This document shows positions 1 to 5,937 of a stretch of DNA of 17,771 bases, piece by piece. The stretch comes from Methanobacteriota archaeon (GTDB lineage Archaea > Methanobacteriota > Methanobacteria > Methanobacteriales > Methanobacteriaceae). The position numbers were made by a program, and so were the translations under genes. Each line of letters starts with the position of its first letter. The stretch's first letter is position 1. The notes under the pieces are model-generated. The model made no database searches. It saw only the letters and a list, made by a program, of their open reading frames with translations, and was not told the DNA's origin. Where the stretch lies: contig JAEZKE010000150.1 in NCBI GenBank assembly GCA_023436175.1, forward strand, positions 1-17,771, written 5' to 3'.

Positions 1-279
1 ATTTGGAACTCCAACAAATGCTGCCTGTTTATTTAATTTGAAATGAATTTTATTTGCATGAATTCCGTTTAACATCATTTTCCTTGCAACACCTCGGATT
101 TTCCTTTCCCTAAATTCTTTACGTAAATTTGTAATTGATTCTTTTTCACCAGATACAAGGATATAATCTTCCCCTATTTCAATATCATCATAATCAAACA
201 TGTTATTTAGTGTTTGTGTGATTTTATCAATATCTTCAGTGGGGTTCAACTCTGTTTTAGCATATACCTTACAGTTCAT
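1..279 (-). CDS. UPF0201 family protein, partial (C-terminus outside window)
   Basis: The frame stays open for 93 codons from an ATG at 279 to the window edge, so the C-terminal part is missing. The N-terminus reads MNCKVYAKTELNPTEDIDKI and later shows RKEFRERKIRGVARKMM and NKIHFKLNKQAAFVG. These resemble the archaeal UPF0201 family (COG1325, small alpha/beta proteins thought to bind RNA); the function is not established. A GGAG ribosome binding site lies about 9 bases upstream. An in-frame ATG at 300 would add seven residues but would place that binding site inside the gene, so 279 is preferred. The gene begins 26 bases after the UPF0200 gene and is probably its operon partner, an arrangement I recall from other Methanobacteriales. 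Family call from motif memory only. Confidence 0.75.
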   Translation of the reverse strand, partial: MNCKVYAKTELNPTEDIDKITQTLNNMFDYDDIEIGEDYILVSGEKESITNLRKEFRERKIRGVARKMMLNGIHANKIHFKLNKQAAFVGVPN

Positions 280-305
280 CTTTATAAACTCCTCAAGCAT
301 AAAAA

Positions 306-866
306 TTAATTTTTAAGCTTCTTGACTTCATTTTTTAATATGCTTCGTATTGAATTTTTAAATTTCCAGACTGGGCCTTCATTTACTATCATATAGTCAG
401 ATGTTGCTATGACGGTACCTATTCCAAATTTAAGTTCCCTATCATCTCTTTTTTTAAATTCAGCCATATCACTGGAATCATCTGATCTTTTTCGCCTTTT
501 TAATCTCATGAAACGTGTTTTTGGACTTGAGTGAATCGCGATAACTTTAAATGTTTTAAAATTATCCTCAAATATTTTTACTTCATGTGGACTCCTTAAG
601 CCTTCTATTATAAATTTTAATTCTTTTTCTGCAGTTTCTTCATTTAAATGTCCTTTAATCAGTTCCACACATCTTTCTGCAACTACATATTCTCCATATT
701 CTTCCCTCAATTTAACTGCAGTTTCCCCAATTTCAGCATCTCTTTTTATTGCTTCATCTCTTATAACATCACCCATTCGTATTACATTAATATCCATAGT
801 CTTTGCAACTCTTGCTACGATGCTTTTACCTGATCCTGGTAGTCCTGTTACTCCTATTACCTGCAT
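306..866 (-). CDS. UPF0200 family P-loop kinase-like protein (dephospho-CoA kinase-related)
   Basis: A 186-residue protein with a Walker A loop GLPGSGKS at residues 8-15, directly after the first beta strand, as in nucleoside and dephospho-CoA kinases. The segment GDVIRDEAIKR (about 32-42) resembles a substrate-binding region, and a basic stretch RLKRRKRSDD near residue 121-130 fits a lid. Archaeal UPF0200 proteins have this length and pattern and are commonly annotated as dephospho-CoA kinase-related; the substrate is not proven. It sits 56 bases downstream of the phosphopantothenate synthetase gene on the same strand, which hints at a role in CoA metabolism (inference). The archaeal dephospho-CoA kinase characterised in Thermococcus belongs to a different family, so a second kinase activity or another substrate is equally possible. 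The start ATG follows a weak GAGTGA-type binding site. Confidence 0.85.
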   Translation of the reverse strand: MQVIGVTGLPGSGKSIVARVAKTMDINVIRMGDVIRDEAIKRDAEIGETAVKLREEYGEYVVAERCVELIKGHLNEETAEKELKFIIEGLRSPHEVKIFEDNFKTFKVIAIHSSPKTRFMRLKRRKRSDDSSDMAEFKKRDDRELKFGIGTVIATSDYMIVNEGPVWKFKNSIRSILKNEVKKLKN

Positions 867-922
867 GATTTCACTCTTTTTAAGGTTTCAGTGATAAATC
901 CATTGCTTTTGAAATTCTGTTA

Positions 923-1672
923 CTATTCAAACTCATTAATGGAATTAAGCATGATCTTTAATGATTCTTTAAGGTTATTAATGTTGTTAAAATTATCCTT
1001 TAGTTTTTTTAGTTCATCTGGATTCTTGTCTTTAAGTTCACTTACTTTATCAATAAGACACGGCATGGCCCTTGTTATATTGTCAACTATTGTTAATGAA
1101 GCAGTTTTAGCTGTCCTGGATAATGGATTCAAGTCTATAGCTATTACAAATTTCCCTGTTTTCACCAGAGCCTCTGTTCTGTCGCCATCTTCAAGTGGAA
1201 CTAAAATTACATCAGCATTGTACATACCTTCAGGACTTACATTTCCCCGTGGGCTATCAAGGCCTTCAATATGTTTAAAATCTTCTTCGTCTGTGCCTAA
1301 AATTTCTCTGGCCCCATGTTCTTTTAAAAATTTCCAGATAGTTTTAACTCTTTCAGGGGTTCTGTAGAAGAGGTTTATCTCTATTTTTGCACCTAAAATT
1401 TCTGCTAATTTTATAACATGTTCAGGAACAAGGGCAGTGGTGTTACCATTTACAGATATAACTGGATTTTTTGCAAGAATCAGAGCTGCAGCAGCTGTTT
1501 CTATGGCATTTTCAGCGGTTCCCGTTGTTTTTTCTCCAATTAAATAATCAAATGATTCTCCCCTTCCATGGGCTATCATTCCAGAATCTGCTAAAATTCC
1601 AGACTTATACGCTTTTACAATTTTATCTCTTGAAAGTAGAGACTCGTATCTTGGATGATTCTTTGGTATCAT
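923..1672 (-). CDS. 4-phosphopantoate--beta-alanine ligase (archaeal phosphopantothenate synthetase)
   Basis: A 249-residue protein matching the archaeal phosphopantothenate synthetase family (COG1701). This enzyme joins 4-phosphopantoate and beta-alanine with ATP, and together with pantoate kinase replaces the bacterial PanC/PanK route to CoA in most archaea. Seen in the sequence: N-terminal IPKNHPRYESLLSRDKIV (2-19), GMIAHGRGESFDYLIGEKT (31-49), VSVNGNTTALVP-like ISVNGNTTALVPEH, GLDSPRGNVSPEGMYNADV with ADVILVPLEDGDRTEAL, and FVIAIDLNPLSRTAKTASLT, all typical of the family. Length is close to normal. It is the first gene of the minus-strand operon, with a TATA-like box about 40 bases upstream of the ATG at 1672. 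The C-terminal region (from about residue 210) is lysine- and asparagine-rich and probably less conserved. Confidence 0.93.
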   Translation of the reverse strand: MIPKNHPRYESLLSRDKIVKAYKSGILADSGMIAHGRGESFDYLIGEKTTGTAENAIETAAAALILAKNPVISVNGNTTALVPEHVIKLAEILGAKIEINLFYRTPERVKTIWKFLKEHGAREILGTDEEDFKHIEGLDSPRGNVSPEGMYNADVILVPLEDGDRTEALVKTGKFVIAIDLNPLSRTAKTASLTIVDNITRAMPCLIDKVSELKDKNPDELKKLKDNFNNINNLKESLKIMLNSINEFE

Positions 1673-1707
1673 ATCAATTAGTCCTGTAAAAATTGTTTAA
1701 TGGTAAA

Positions 1708-1717
1708 ATTTTATATC
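1708..1717 (-). promoter_or_regulatory. TATA-like box of the CoA operon
   Basis: Read on the minus strand the sequence is GATATAAAAT. Its centre lies about 40 bases upstream of the ATG at 1672. With the usual archaeal spacing of 25 or so bases the transcript would start near 1685 and carry a short leader containing an AGGACT motif. No BRE element was judged convincing. Confidence 0.45.
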
Positions 1718-2146
1718 TTCCTATTATCTGATTAAAACGTTTATTTAATAATTAAAAGGATATTATGCCTTAATATTCTTATAATATGTTTTTATAAAGA
1801 TAGTCAAAAAGATCTATATTACTATTTTTTTGCTATATTATCTATGTATAAACATTTACTTATAGCCTAAGAGTTTAAGATAGTTAACTTAAGATAGGGT
1901 TGCATTGTCATGATGTTTCCATTCGTTAATTTTATTAAAGCATTTTTATATAGCATTACAGTTTATAAGACATTTAAATTAAAATATTTAATGCAATTAA
2001 GTATATATTAGAACATATTTAAAAGGATAAAGACAGTATTGTTAATTGTGCTCGTATTATGTTGAGGGATAGACAATATGGCCTTGATTAACAAGTTTAT
2101 ATGAAAAATATTTAATAACTTAAACTAAAATTAGTATATTGAGGGT
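1718..2146. other. Long AT-rich spacer with mini-ORFs
   Basis: No open frame of ordinary length is seen on either strand. The stretch holds several TATA-like segments, such as those near 1785-1800 and 2018-2024. A micro-ORF at 2078-2104 on the plus strand (MALINKFI and a stop) is preceded eight bases upstream by GAGGGA. Apart from that I see nothing that can be named. Confidence 0.4.
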
Positions 2147-2344
2147 ATGCATAGCATGATGCAAAAAGATTTGATTATTTCTATTCTCAGGTAAACAAGA
2201 AAAATATTATTAAGGCAGAACTGGGAGAAAATGACTCCTGAGGAACGAAAGAAACTTCTTAGCCTAAAAAAATGGAATAATCATTCAATTTTAATTTTCA
2301 TTAGACTAACTTCTATTTTAAACCATTATTTATTATATTCTTAG
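2147..2344 (+). pseudogene. Possible decayed small gene or micro-ORF pair
   Basis: From the ATG at 2147 (GAGGGT directly before it; ATGs at 2156 and 2159 are better spaced) the frame reads about 15 codons to a TAA at 2192. The same frame then reopens to a stop at 2342-2344 and contains an ATG at 2231 preceded by GGGAG, coding WEKMTPEERKKLLSLKKWNN and then a hydrophobic tail. The neighbouring frame from 2155 to about 2235 also reads like protein (FDYFYSQVNKKNIIKAELGE). One frameshift would join the two plausible pieces. This could be a broken small gene, or two unrelated short peptides. I recognise no family. Confidence 0.3.
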
Positions 2345-2660
2345 GTGATATTAATGGATGAAACAAAAGAATTAAAGAAACGTAAAGGAAAACGATGGGA
2401 TTATATGTACACCCCTATAAATGCCATAATATATATCTCACCTGAAGAATCCAAAAAGAAGAAAGTTAAAGAAAGTAGAAAATGGTATATGGCATCTCCC
2501 CCGGGTTCTTTAATAATTAAAAGGAAGAATCAGCGAAAATAACTTAATTTTATTTAAAGTATTTCTAAAAAGGAAATAAAGAAGTTTAATTTTTTATGTA
2601 AATCATTAGGTGGTATTTATGGATGAAACAAAAGAACTTAAAAAACGTAAAGAAAAACGA
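2341..2660 (+). repeat. Tandem partial duplication covering the start of two small genes
   Basis: Positions 2341-2395 and 2606-2660 align without gaps and differ at only a handful of positions. Each includes the ribosome binding site (AGGTGAT or AGGTGGT), the four-base spacer and the first 14 codons of the following gene. Several of the differences fall at third codon positions, as expected if both copies were kept under selection as protein. Beyond that the similarity persists at protein level only. Confidence 0.75.
2354..2542 (+). CDS. Small highly charged protein, copy 1 of a tandem pair
   Basis: A 62-residue basic protein with no recognised family. It starts MDETKELKKRKGKRWDYMYT, shared with the next gene. 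A segment IIYISPEESKKKKVKES follows (about 25-41), matching the repeat unit that occurs twice in the neighbour. The C-terminus (PPGSLIIKRKNQRK) is different and looks shortened or recombined. The ATG at 2354 is chosen because AGGTGAT (2343-2349) ends four bases before it; the GTG at 2345 lies inside that ribosome binding site. No signal peptide or membrane segment is visible. It may be a truncated paralogue of the longer copy downstream. Product unknown; a soluble, possibly nucleic-acid-binding or disordered protein is a guess from its charge. Confidence 0.6.
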   Translation: MDETKELKKRKGKRWDYMYTPINAIIYISPEESKKKKVKESRKWYMASPPGSLIIKRKNQRK

Positions 2661-2906
2661 GAAGAGTATATGTATGCTCCCGAACTTATAATACATATTC
2701 CACCTGAAGAATTTAAAGAAGATAGATTGAAAGAAGAGTTAATGAAAAGACCATTGGATGAGTCAAGTATATTTTTATATCCTGAGGAATCTAAAAAAGA
2801 TAAATTAAAGGATAAGTTAATGAGAAAAGACATAGATGAAACCGATCATGTAATTGATGTTGAAAAAGCATATCAGGAACAGTTAAAGAAAAAGAAGAAA
2901 AAATAA
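2619..2906 (+). CDS. Small charged protein with two internal repeats, copy 2 of a tandem pair
   Basis: A 95-residue lysine- and glutamate-rich protein. Residues 1-20 repeat the start of the previous gene. Two 21-residue units follow at 29-49 and 55-75; each begins PEE, has LK in the middle, then LM followed by two basic residues, and ends with D-E-S/T. The tail VEKAYQEQLKKKKKK ends in a lysine run. The units look like amphipathic helices led by a short hydrophobic strand (IIHIP and IFLYP), so a repeat scaffold or binding module is conceivable. The ATG at 2619 has AGGTGGT four bases upstream, the same layout as copy 1; the GTG at 2610 is part of that site. No known family is recognised. Confidence 0.7.
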   Translation: MDETKELKKRKEKREEYMYAPELIIHIPPEEFKEDRLKEELMKRPLDESSIFLYPEESKKDKLKDKLMRKDIDETDHVIDVEKAYQEQLKKKKKK

Positions 2907-3013
2907 TTCTTTAACTCTATTTTGACTATTAATTTTTAAATTCTAAACTTTTTATTTCAAAGATTTAACCATTAGCAACAGCTTTAAACATTTTAAAAAT
3001 TTATTTTTTTCTA

Positions 3014-3097
3014 CGGAGTATAATTCAGCCAGGCATCAGAGCATCGGACTGTAAATCCGAAATGAGGGGCATTTGGTTTTTGAATGCCGCTCTACTA
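3014..3097 (+). pseudogene. Degenerate tRNA-Tyr(GTA)-like element
   Basis: The anticodon arm is perfect: stem TCGGA (3044-3048), loop CTGTAAA with anticodon GTA, stem TCCGA (3056-3060). Upstream, TA-ATTC-AGCCAGGC (3021-3034) matches the D arm of archaeal tRNA-Tyr, followed by GAGC after a small insertion. The first base C before GGAGTA fits the C1 of archaeal tRNA-Tyr. The 3' half does not fit: the expected T arm is replaced by a hairpin, GGCATT (3068-3073) pairing with AATGCC (3083-3088), extended by GAG/CTC across a mismatch. The acceptor strands CGGAGTA and TCTACTA barely pair. AGAGC (3037-3041) can instead pair with GCTCT (3089-3093) to close a three-way junction, and a T run follows at 3098-3104. 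A tRNA relic is most likely; a structured small RNA made from one is the alternative. Confidence 0.55.
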
Positions 3098-3236
3098 TTT
3101 TTTTCCAAAAAATTTCAAAATTAAAAAATAATAAGGGACAATTACATAAAGTCCAAGAACTAAAATGTTAATAGTCAATTTAATATTATTCCTTTGATTT
3201 AGAAAAGGCGTAATAAATATTATTTGCTTGTATATG

Positions 3237-3247
3237 AGTATATAAAG
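3237..3247 (+). promoter_or_regulatory. TATA-like box upstream of the small membrane protein gene
   Basis: The sequence GAGTATATAAAG is a good archaeal TATA match. It would place the transcript start near 3268 and give the gene at 3339 a leader of about 70 bases. A 22-codon frame starting at ATG 3253 lies between box and predicted start and so is probably not translated from this promoter. Confidence 0.35.
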
Positions 3248-3338
3248 TAGGTATGCATTTCGAAAAACTAACTACAAGAATTACTCTTAATGCAAAGATA
3301 TTTTTAACCAGTGCGATATAAAATAGTACGGGGATAAC

Positions 3339-3593
3339 ATGAAAGAAAGAATAGAAATAAACAGGCCGGAAGATGTTAATGAACCAATAGGAAGACCTGA
3401 AAGAAGAGAAACAAAAAAAAGAAGCGTCAACAAATGGGGCATATATATAAGTATCATTATCATTTTAGCTGGTTTAATTTGGTACGCTATAAACATGGGA
3501 TATATCCCTATGGAATTTATAAAACAACAGGCAGGGCCAATTTTAATCGTGCTGGTTGGATTATTAATTTTAATAAAATCACTATCAAGATAA
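3339..3593 (+). CDS. Small two-helix membrane protein (DUF5668/LiaF-TM-like)
   Basis: An 84-residue protein with a charged N-terminal third (MKERIEINRPEDVNEPIGRP, then basic residues), a membrane helix at about 34-52 (ends IWYAINMGYIP), and a second at about 66-80 (GPILIVLVGLLILIKSL). The pattern of helix, short loop ending in a glycine, then GPILI..GLLILIKS resembles the paired-helix DUF5668/LiaF transmembrane module, often found alone in archaea, function unknown. The N-terminus should be cytoplasmic given its positive charge. A GGGGAT motif at 3330-3335 supports the ATG. A strong hairpin in the repeat immediately downstream (3616-3637) could end the transcript. Similarity to the family is by pattern only. 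Confidence 0.75.
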   Translation: MKERIEINRPEDVNEPIGRPERRETKKRSVNKWGIYISIIIILAGLIWYAINMGYIPMEFIKQQAGPILIVLVGLLILIKSLSR

Positions 3594-3597
3594 ATTA

Positions 3598-3671
3598 AAA
3601 AAATTTGAGGTTGATGAAAATCTCCTTTGAGATTTTCTGAACCATATTTTTTTCTTAAAAAAAATTTGAGG
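3598..3671 (+). repeat. Palindromic repeat copy R1 (two hairpins), also terminator-like
   Basis: Hairpin A is a perfect 9-base-pair stem, GAAAATCTC (3616-3624) with GAGATTTTC (3629-3637) and a CTTT loop, enclosed by GGTT (3609-3612) and AACC (3640-3643). Hairpin B pairs TTTTTTT (3647-3653) with the A run at 3657-3664. The segment AAAAAATTTGAGG occurs at both ends (ending 3610 and 3671), like a direct repeat about 61 bases apart. The second GAGG (3668-3671) is the ribosome binding site of the next gene. The element matches R2 at 9924-9992 and R3 at 17727-17771. Confidence 0.7.
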
Positions 3672-3678
3672 CGTTTAT

Positions 3679-4707
3679 ATGAAAGATTTATTAGAAAGAC
3701 TATCAAATGCATCTGGAGTATCCGGTTTTGAAGGAAATATTCGAGAAATTATAAAAGATGAGTTAAAAGATTATGTAGATGAAATCGAAGTCGACAATAT
3801 GGGTAATATTATAGCAGTTAAAAAAGGAAAGGCTGACGGGAAAAAAATAATGCTTGCTGCCCATATGGATGAAATTGGACTTATGGTGAGACATATTGAT
3901 AAAAACGGGTTCATCAACTTTTCTAAAATTGGAGGAATAAATGACCAGATGCTTTTAAATCAGGAAGTTTACATCCATACGGATAATGGAAAAGTATTAG
4001 GAGTTTTAGGTTCAAAACCACCTCACAGAATGAAAGCAGCTGAAAGAAAAAAAGCTGTTGAATATGAAAACATGTTTGTAGATATCGGTGTAAAAGACAA
4101 AGAGGAAGCAGAAAAACTGGTTAGTGTTGGTGACCCTATAACTATAAAACATGAATTTTCGCCTCTTCAGGGATCTATTGTAACTGGAAAAGCATTCGAC
4201 AACAGAGTAGGTTGTTTAACACTTATTGAAACATTGAAACGAGTTAAAAGTGATGCTACAATCTATGGAGTTGGAACAGTTCAGGAAGAAGTTGGTCTAA
4301 AAGGAGCAAAAACTTCAGCATTTAAGATAAATCCTGATTTAGCAATAGCACTTGATGTTACTATATCTGGGGACCATCCGGGAATTAAAGAAGATGAAGC
4401 CCCTGCAAAATTAGGAAAAGGACCTGCCGTAATTTTAACTGATGCAAGTGGAAGAGGAATAATAACCCATCCAAAAGTTAAAAAACTTCTTATTGAAACA
4501 GCTGAAAAAGAAGGAATTCCTTATCAACTTGAAGTAAGTGAAGGTGGTACTACTGACGCCACAGCGATCCATCTTACACGTGAAGGAATTCCAACAGGTG
4601 TTTTATCAGCTCCTACAAGGTATATCCACACACCTGTTGAAGTGGTAGACCTTGATGATATTGAAAACTCTGTAAAATTACTTGTAGCTGCCTTTGAAAA
4701 TATTTAA
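3679..4707 (+). CDS. M42 family metallo-aminopeptidase (TET-like)
   Basis: A 342-residue protein of the M42 family: cytosolic, two-metal aminopeptidases that form tetrahedral 12-subunit particles and trim short peptides after proteasome digestion. The full active site is visible: H62 and D64 in AAHMDEIG, bridging D174 in KAFDNRVG, general base E203 and ligand E204 in VQEEVGLKGA, D226 in ALDVTISGDHP, and H317 in YIHTPVE. The segment EGGTTDATAIHL (288-299) is also typical. A substrate-binding insert (about 68-160) corresponds to the dimerisation domain. Length is normal for the family. The ATG at 3679 has GAGG at 3668-3671, supplied by the end of repeat R1. Which residue it prefers (glutamyl/aspartyl, leucyl or lysyl) cannot be read from sequence. 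Confidence 0.95.
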   Translation: MKDLLERLSNASGVSGFEGNIREIIKDELKDYVDEIEVDNMGNIIAVKKGKADGKKIMLAAHMDEIGLMVRHIDKNGFINFSKIGGINDQMLLNQEVYIHTDNGKVLGVLGSKPPHRMKAAERKKAVEYENMFVDIGVKDKEEAEKLVSVGDPITIKHEFSPLQGSIVTGKAFDNRVGCLTLIETLKRVKSDATIYGVGTVQEEVGLKGAKTSAFKINPDLAIALDVTISGDHPGIKEDEAPAKLGKGPAVILTDASGRGIITHPKVKKLLIETAEKEGIPYQLEVSEGGTTDATAIHLTREGIPTGVLSAPTRYIHTPVEVVDLDDIENSVKLLVAAFENI

Positions 4708-4744
4708 AAATTTATTTTTTTTAATTTAATCTTTTTTTATTTTT
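4708..4744 (+). terminator. T-rich transcript end after the M42 peptidase
   Basis: Runs of eight and seven T follow the stop codon (near 4714-4722 and 4732-4738) without a hairpin, the usual look of archaeal intrinsic termination. Confidence 0.45.
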
Positions 4745-4854
4745 GTACATAAATTAATAAATTTTGATTTTAAAGAGTAGACTCAATTAAAAATAGAATT
4801 AAATGAATATTTTATTCTAAATAAACAATCTGTAGTTATAAATCGGTGGTTAAG

Positions 4855-5115
4855 TTGGTAGAGCATGAACATAATGATATAGATTTAAAAGAATTTGAAG
4901 AAGGAAATAAAGAACTAGAGGAACATCTATCTAAAAACAAAGAAGAAGCACAGGCTATTTTAAAGAAATTATTTAAGCCTTTATATGGAGATAAATGGAG
5001 TAAAGAACAAGATGAGGATATAGAGTTATTGTTAAAATCTATAATGGATATGGCCGTATGTGAATCTTTAATTGATGTTAGGCTTGCTTTTTTTAATTAT
5101 GGGGAAAAAGAGTAA
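4855..5115 (+). CDS. Unrecognised small acidic protein
   Basis: An 86-residue protein, acidic in its first half (EHEHNDIDLKEFEEGNKELE) and mostly helical. The C-terminal half, KKLFKPLYGDKWSKEQDEDI followed by a segment with MAVCESLIDVRLAFF, has the look of a small helical domain with one cysteine. No signal peptide or membrane span is seen and I recognise no family. The start is uncertain. GGTGGT at 4845-4850 sits four bases before the TTG at 4855, the same spacing as in the genes at 2354 and 2619, so TTG is preferred; GTG 4846 (three residues longer) and ATG 4867 are alternatives. It is alone on its strand and faces the KaiC-like gene tail to tail. Confidence 0.6.
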   Translation: MVEHEHNDIDLKEFEEGNKELEEHLSKNKEEAQAILKKLFKPLYGDKWSKEQDEDIELLLKSIMDMAVCESLIDVRLAFFNYGEKE

Positions 5116-5136
5116 TTTTACTTTAAAAAGTAAAAA
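5115..5136. terminator. Bidirectional terminator hairpin between convergent genes
   Basis: TTTTACTT and AAGTAAAA form an eight-base-pair stem with a four-base loop (5116-5135), flanked by T or A runs in both directions. It lies between the stop codons of two convergent genes and could serve both. Confidence 0.55.
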
Positions 5137-5180
5137 ATAGGGCCTTAATATAAATTACTATAAGAAAGACCTCTTGCACA

Positions 5181-5888
5181 TCATTTAGATCCGGAACTGG
5201 ATAATATTTCAATTCCGTTTGAGTTTATTTCATAGGTCATAAATTGAGTAGGTGTTTTGGTACTCCTCATTTTTACAATATCCATTACTCTTTCTCTGCG
5301 GCCAGTATATGGATTTTCACGTTTCATAAGTTTTATAGCTCCATAAACAGAAAATAATGCTAATTCATTAAACTCATGAGAAGTAGCACTGTCAAGTATT
5401 ACAAGTGCAGTAATGTTCCTTTTTTTCAGTTCATATACAAGAAGATCAAAACGATCTCTAAATTCATAAGGCGTTAATTTAGCAGTATAACTTCCTAAAC
5501 TGTCCAAAATAATAACTTCGATATCTTCCGGAATACTTTGCAGAATCTTTGCAAAGTTACCTTTCATAGTACCAATATCTATGCTCATTGCAGCCTCTGT
5601 CACTCGAGCTCGGGCACCTGCTAATTCTATAAAACTTAAAAGGCCATTTTCCTGGTGTTTTTCTAAATTCCAATTGAAAGAGTTACCCTGTGAGTTAAGA
5701 TCATGAGCGTCTTCTTCTGTTGTTATGTATGCTGTTTTAAGTCCCTGATCACAACTGTTTTTTGCAAAATGAAGTCCGAATATAGTTTTACCGGAACCTG
5801 CATCTCCTGTAACAAGCATGGTTCTGCTTGATGGGAATCCGCCTGTAATGTGATCTAATACTGATATACCTGTTTTTACTCTTTCCAA
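5181..5888 (-). CDS. KaiC-like RecA-superfamily ATPase, single domain
   Basis: A 235-residue protein of the KaiC/RadA-like group (COG0467), cytosolic ATPases tied to archaeal signal transduction. It starts with the typical TGISVLDHITGGFP (6-19), then Walker A GDAGSGKT (28-35), the glutamate pair motif TTEED (56-60) where KaiC has its catalytic glutamates, and Walker B VIILDSLG (125-132). The C-terminal MDIVKMRSTKTPTQF (202-216), which matches the KaiC segment reaching the neighbouring subunit, is also present. Only one KaiC domain is present, unlike circadian KaiC with two. The start is TTG at 5888, supported by a strong AAAGGAGAT ribosome binding site ending about eight bases before it. It follows the response regulator gene by 49 bases on the same strand and is likely co-transcribed. 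Partner and output are unknown; an ATP-dependent response to the regulator is an inference. Confidence 0.88.
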   Translation of the reverse strand: MERVKTGISVLDHITGGFPSSRTMLVTGDAGSGKTIFGLHFAKNSCDQGLKTAYITTEEDAHDLNSQGNSFNWNLEKHQENGLLSFIELAGARARVTEAAMSIDIGTMKGNFAKILQSIPEDIEVIILDSLGSYTAKLTPYEFRDRFDLLVYELKKRNITALVILDSATSHEFNELALFSVYGAIKLMKRENPYTGRRERVMDIVKMRSTKTPTQFMTYEINSNGIEILSSSGSK

Positions 5889-5937
5889 TGTTATATCTCC
5901 TTTAAGTTGTATACAAGATATTGGGTTATATTAATTA

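Noticed and set aside
891..1367. 158-codon plus-strand open frame
   Set aside because: It lies opposite the phosphopantothenate synthetase gene, is rich in serine and leucine, and has no family features. It is a shadow frame.
3253..3321. 22-codon frame (MHFEKLTTRITLNAKI...) upstream of the membrane protein gene
   Set aside because: No ribosome binding site, and the nearest TATA box predicts transcription starting after its ATG.
3314..3325. GATATAAAATA as promoter of the gene at 3339
   Set aside because: It lies too close: the transcript would start after the ATG. The box at 3237-3247 fits better.
4841..4875. Sequence resembling the 5' half of a tRNA (GTTAAGTTGGTAGAGCATG)
   Set aside because: The D stem lacks its pairing partner, no anticodon or T arm follows, and the stretch is the start of an open coding frame.
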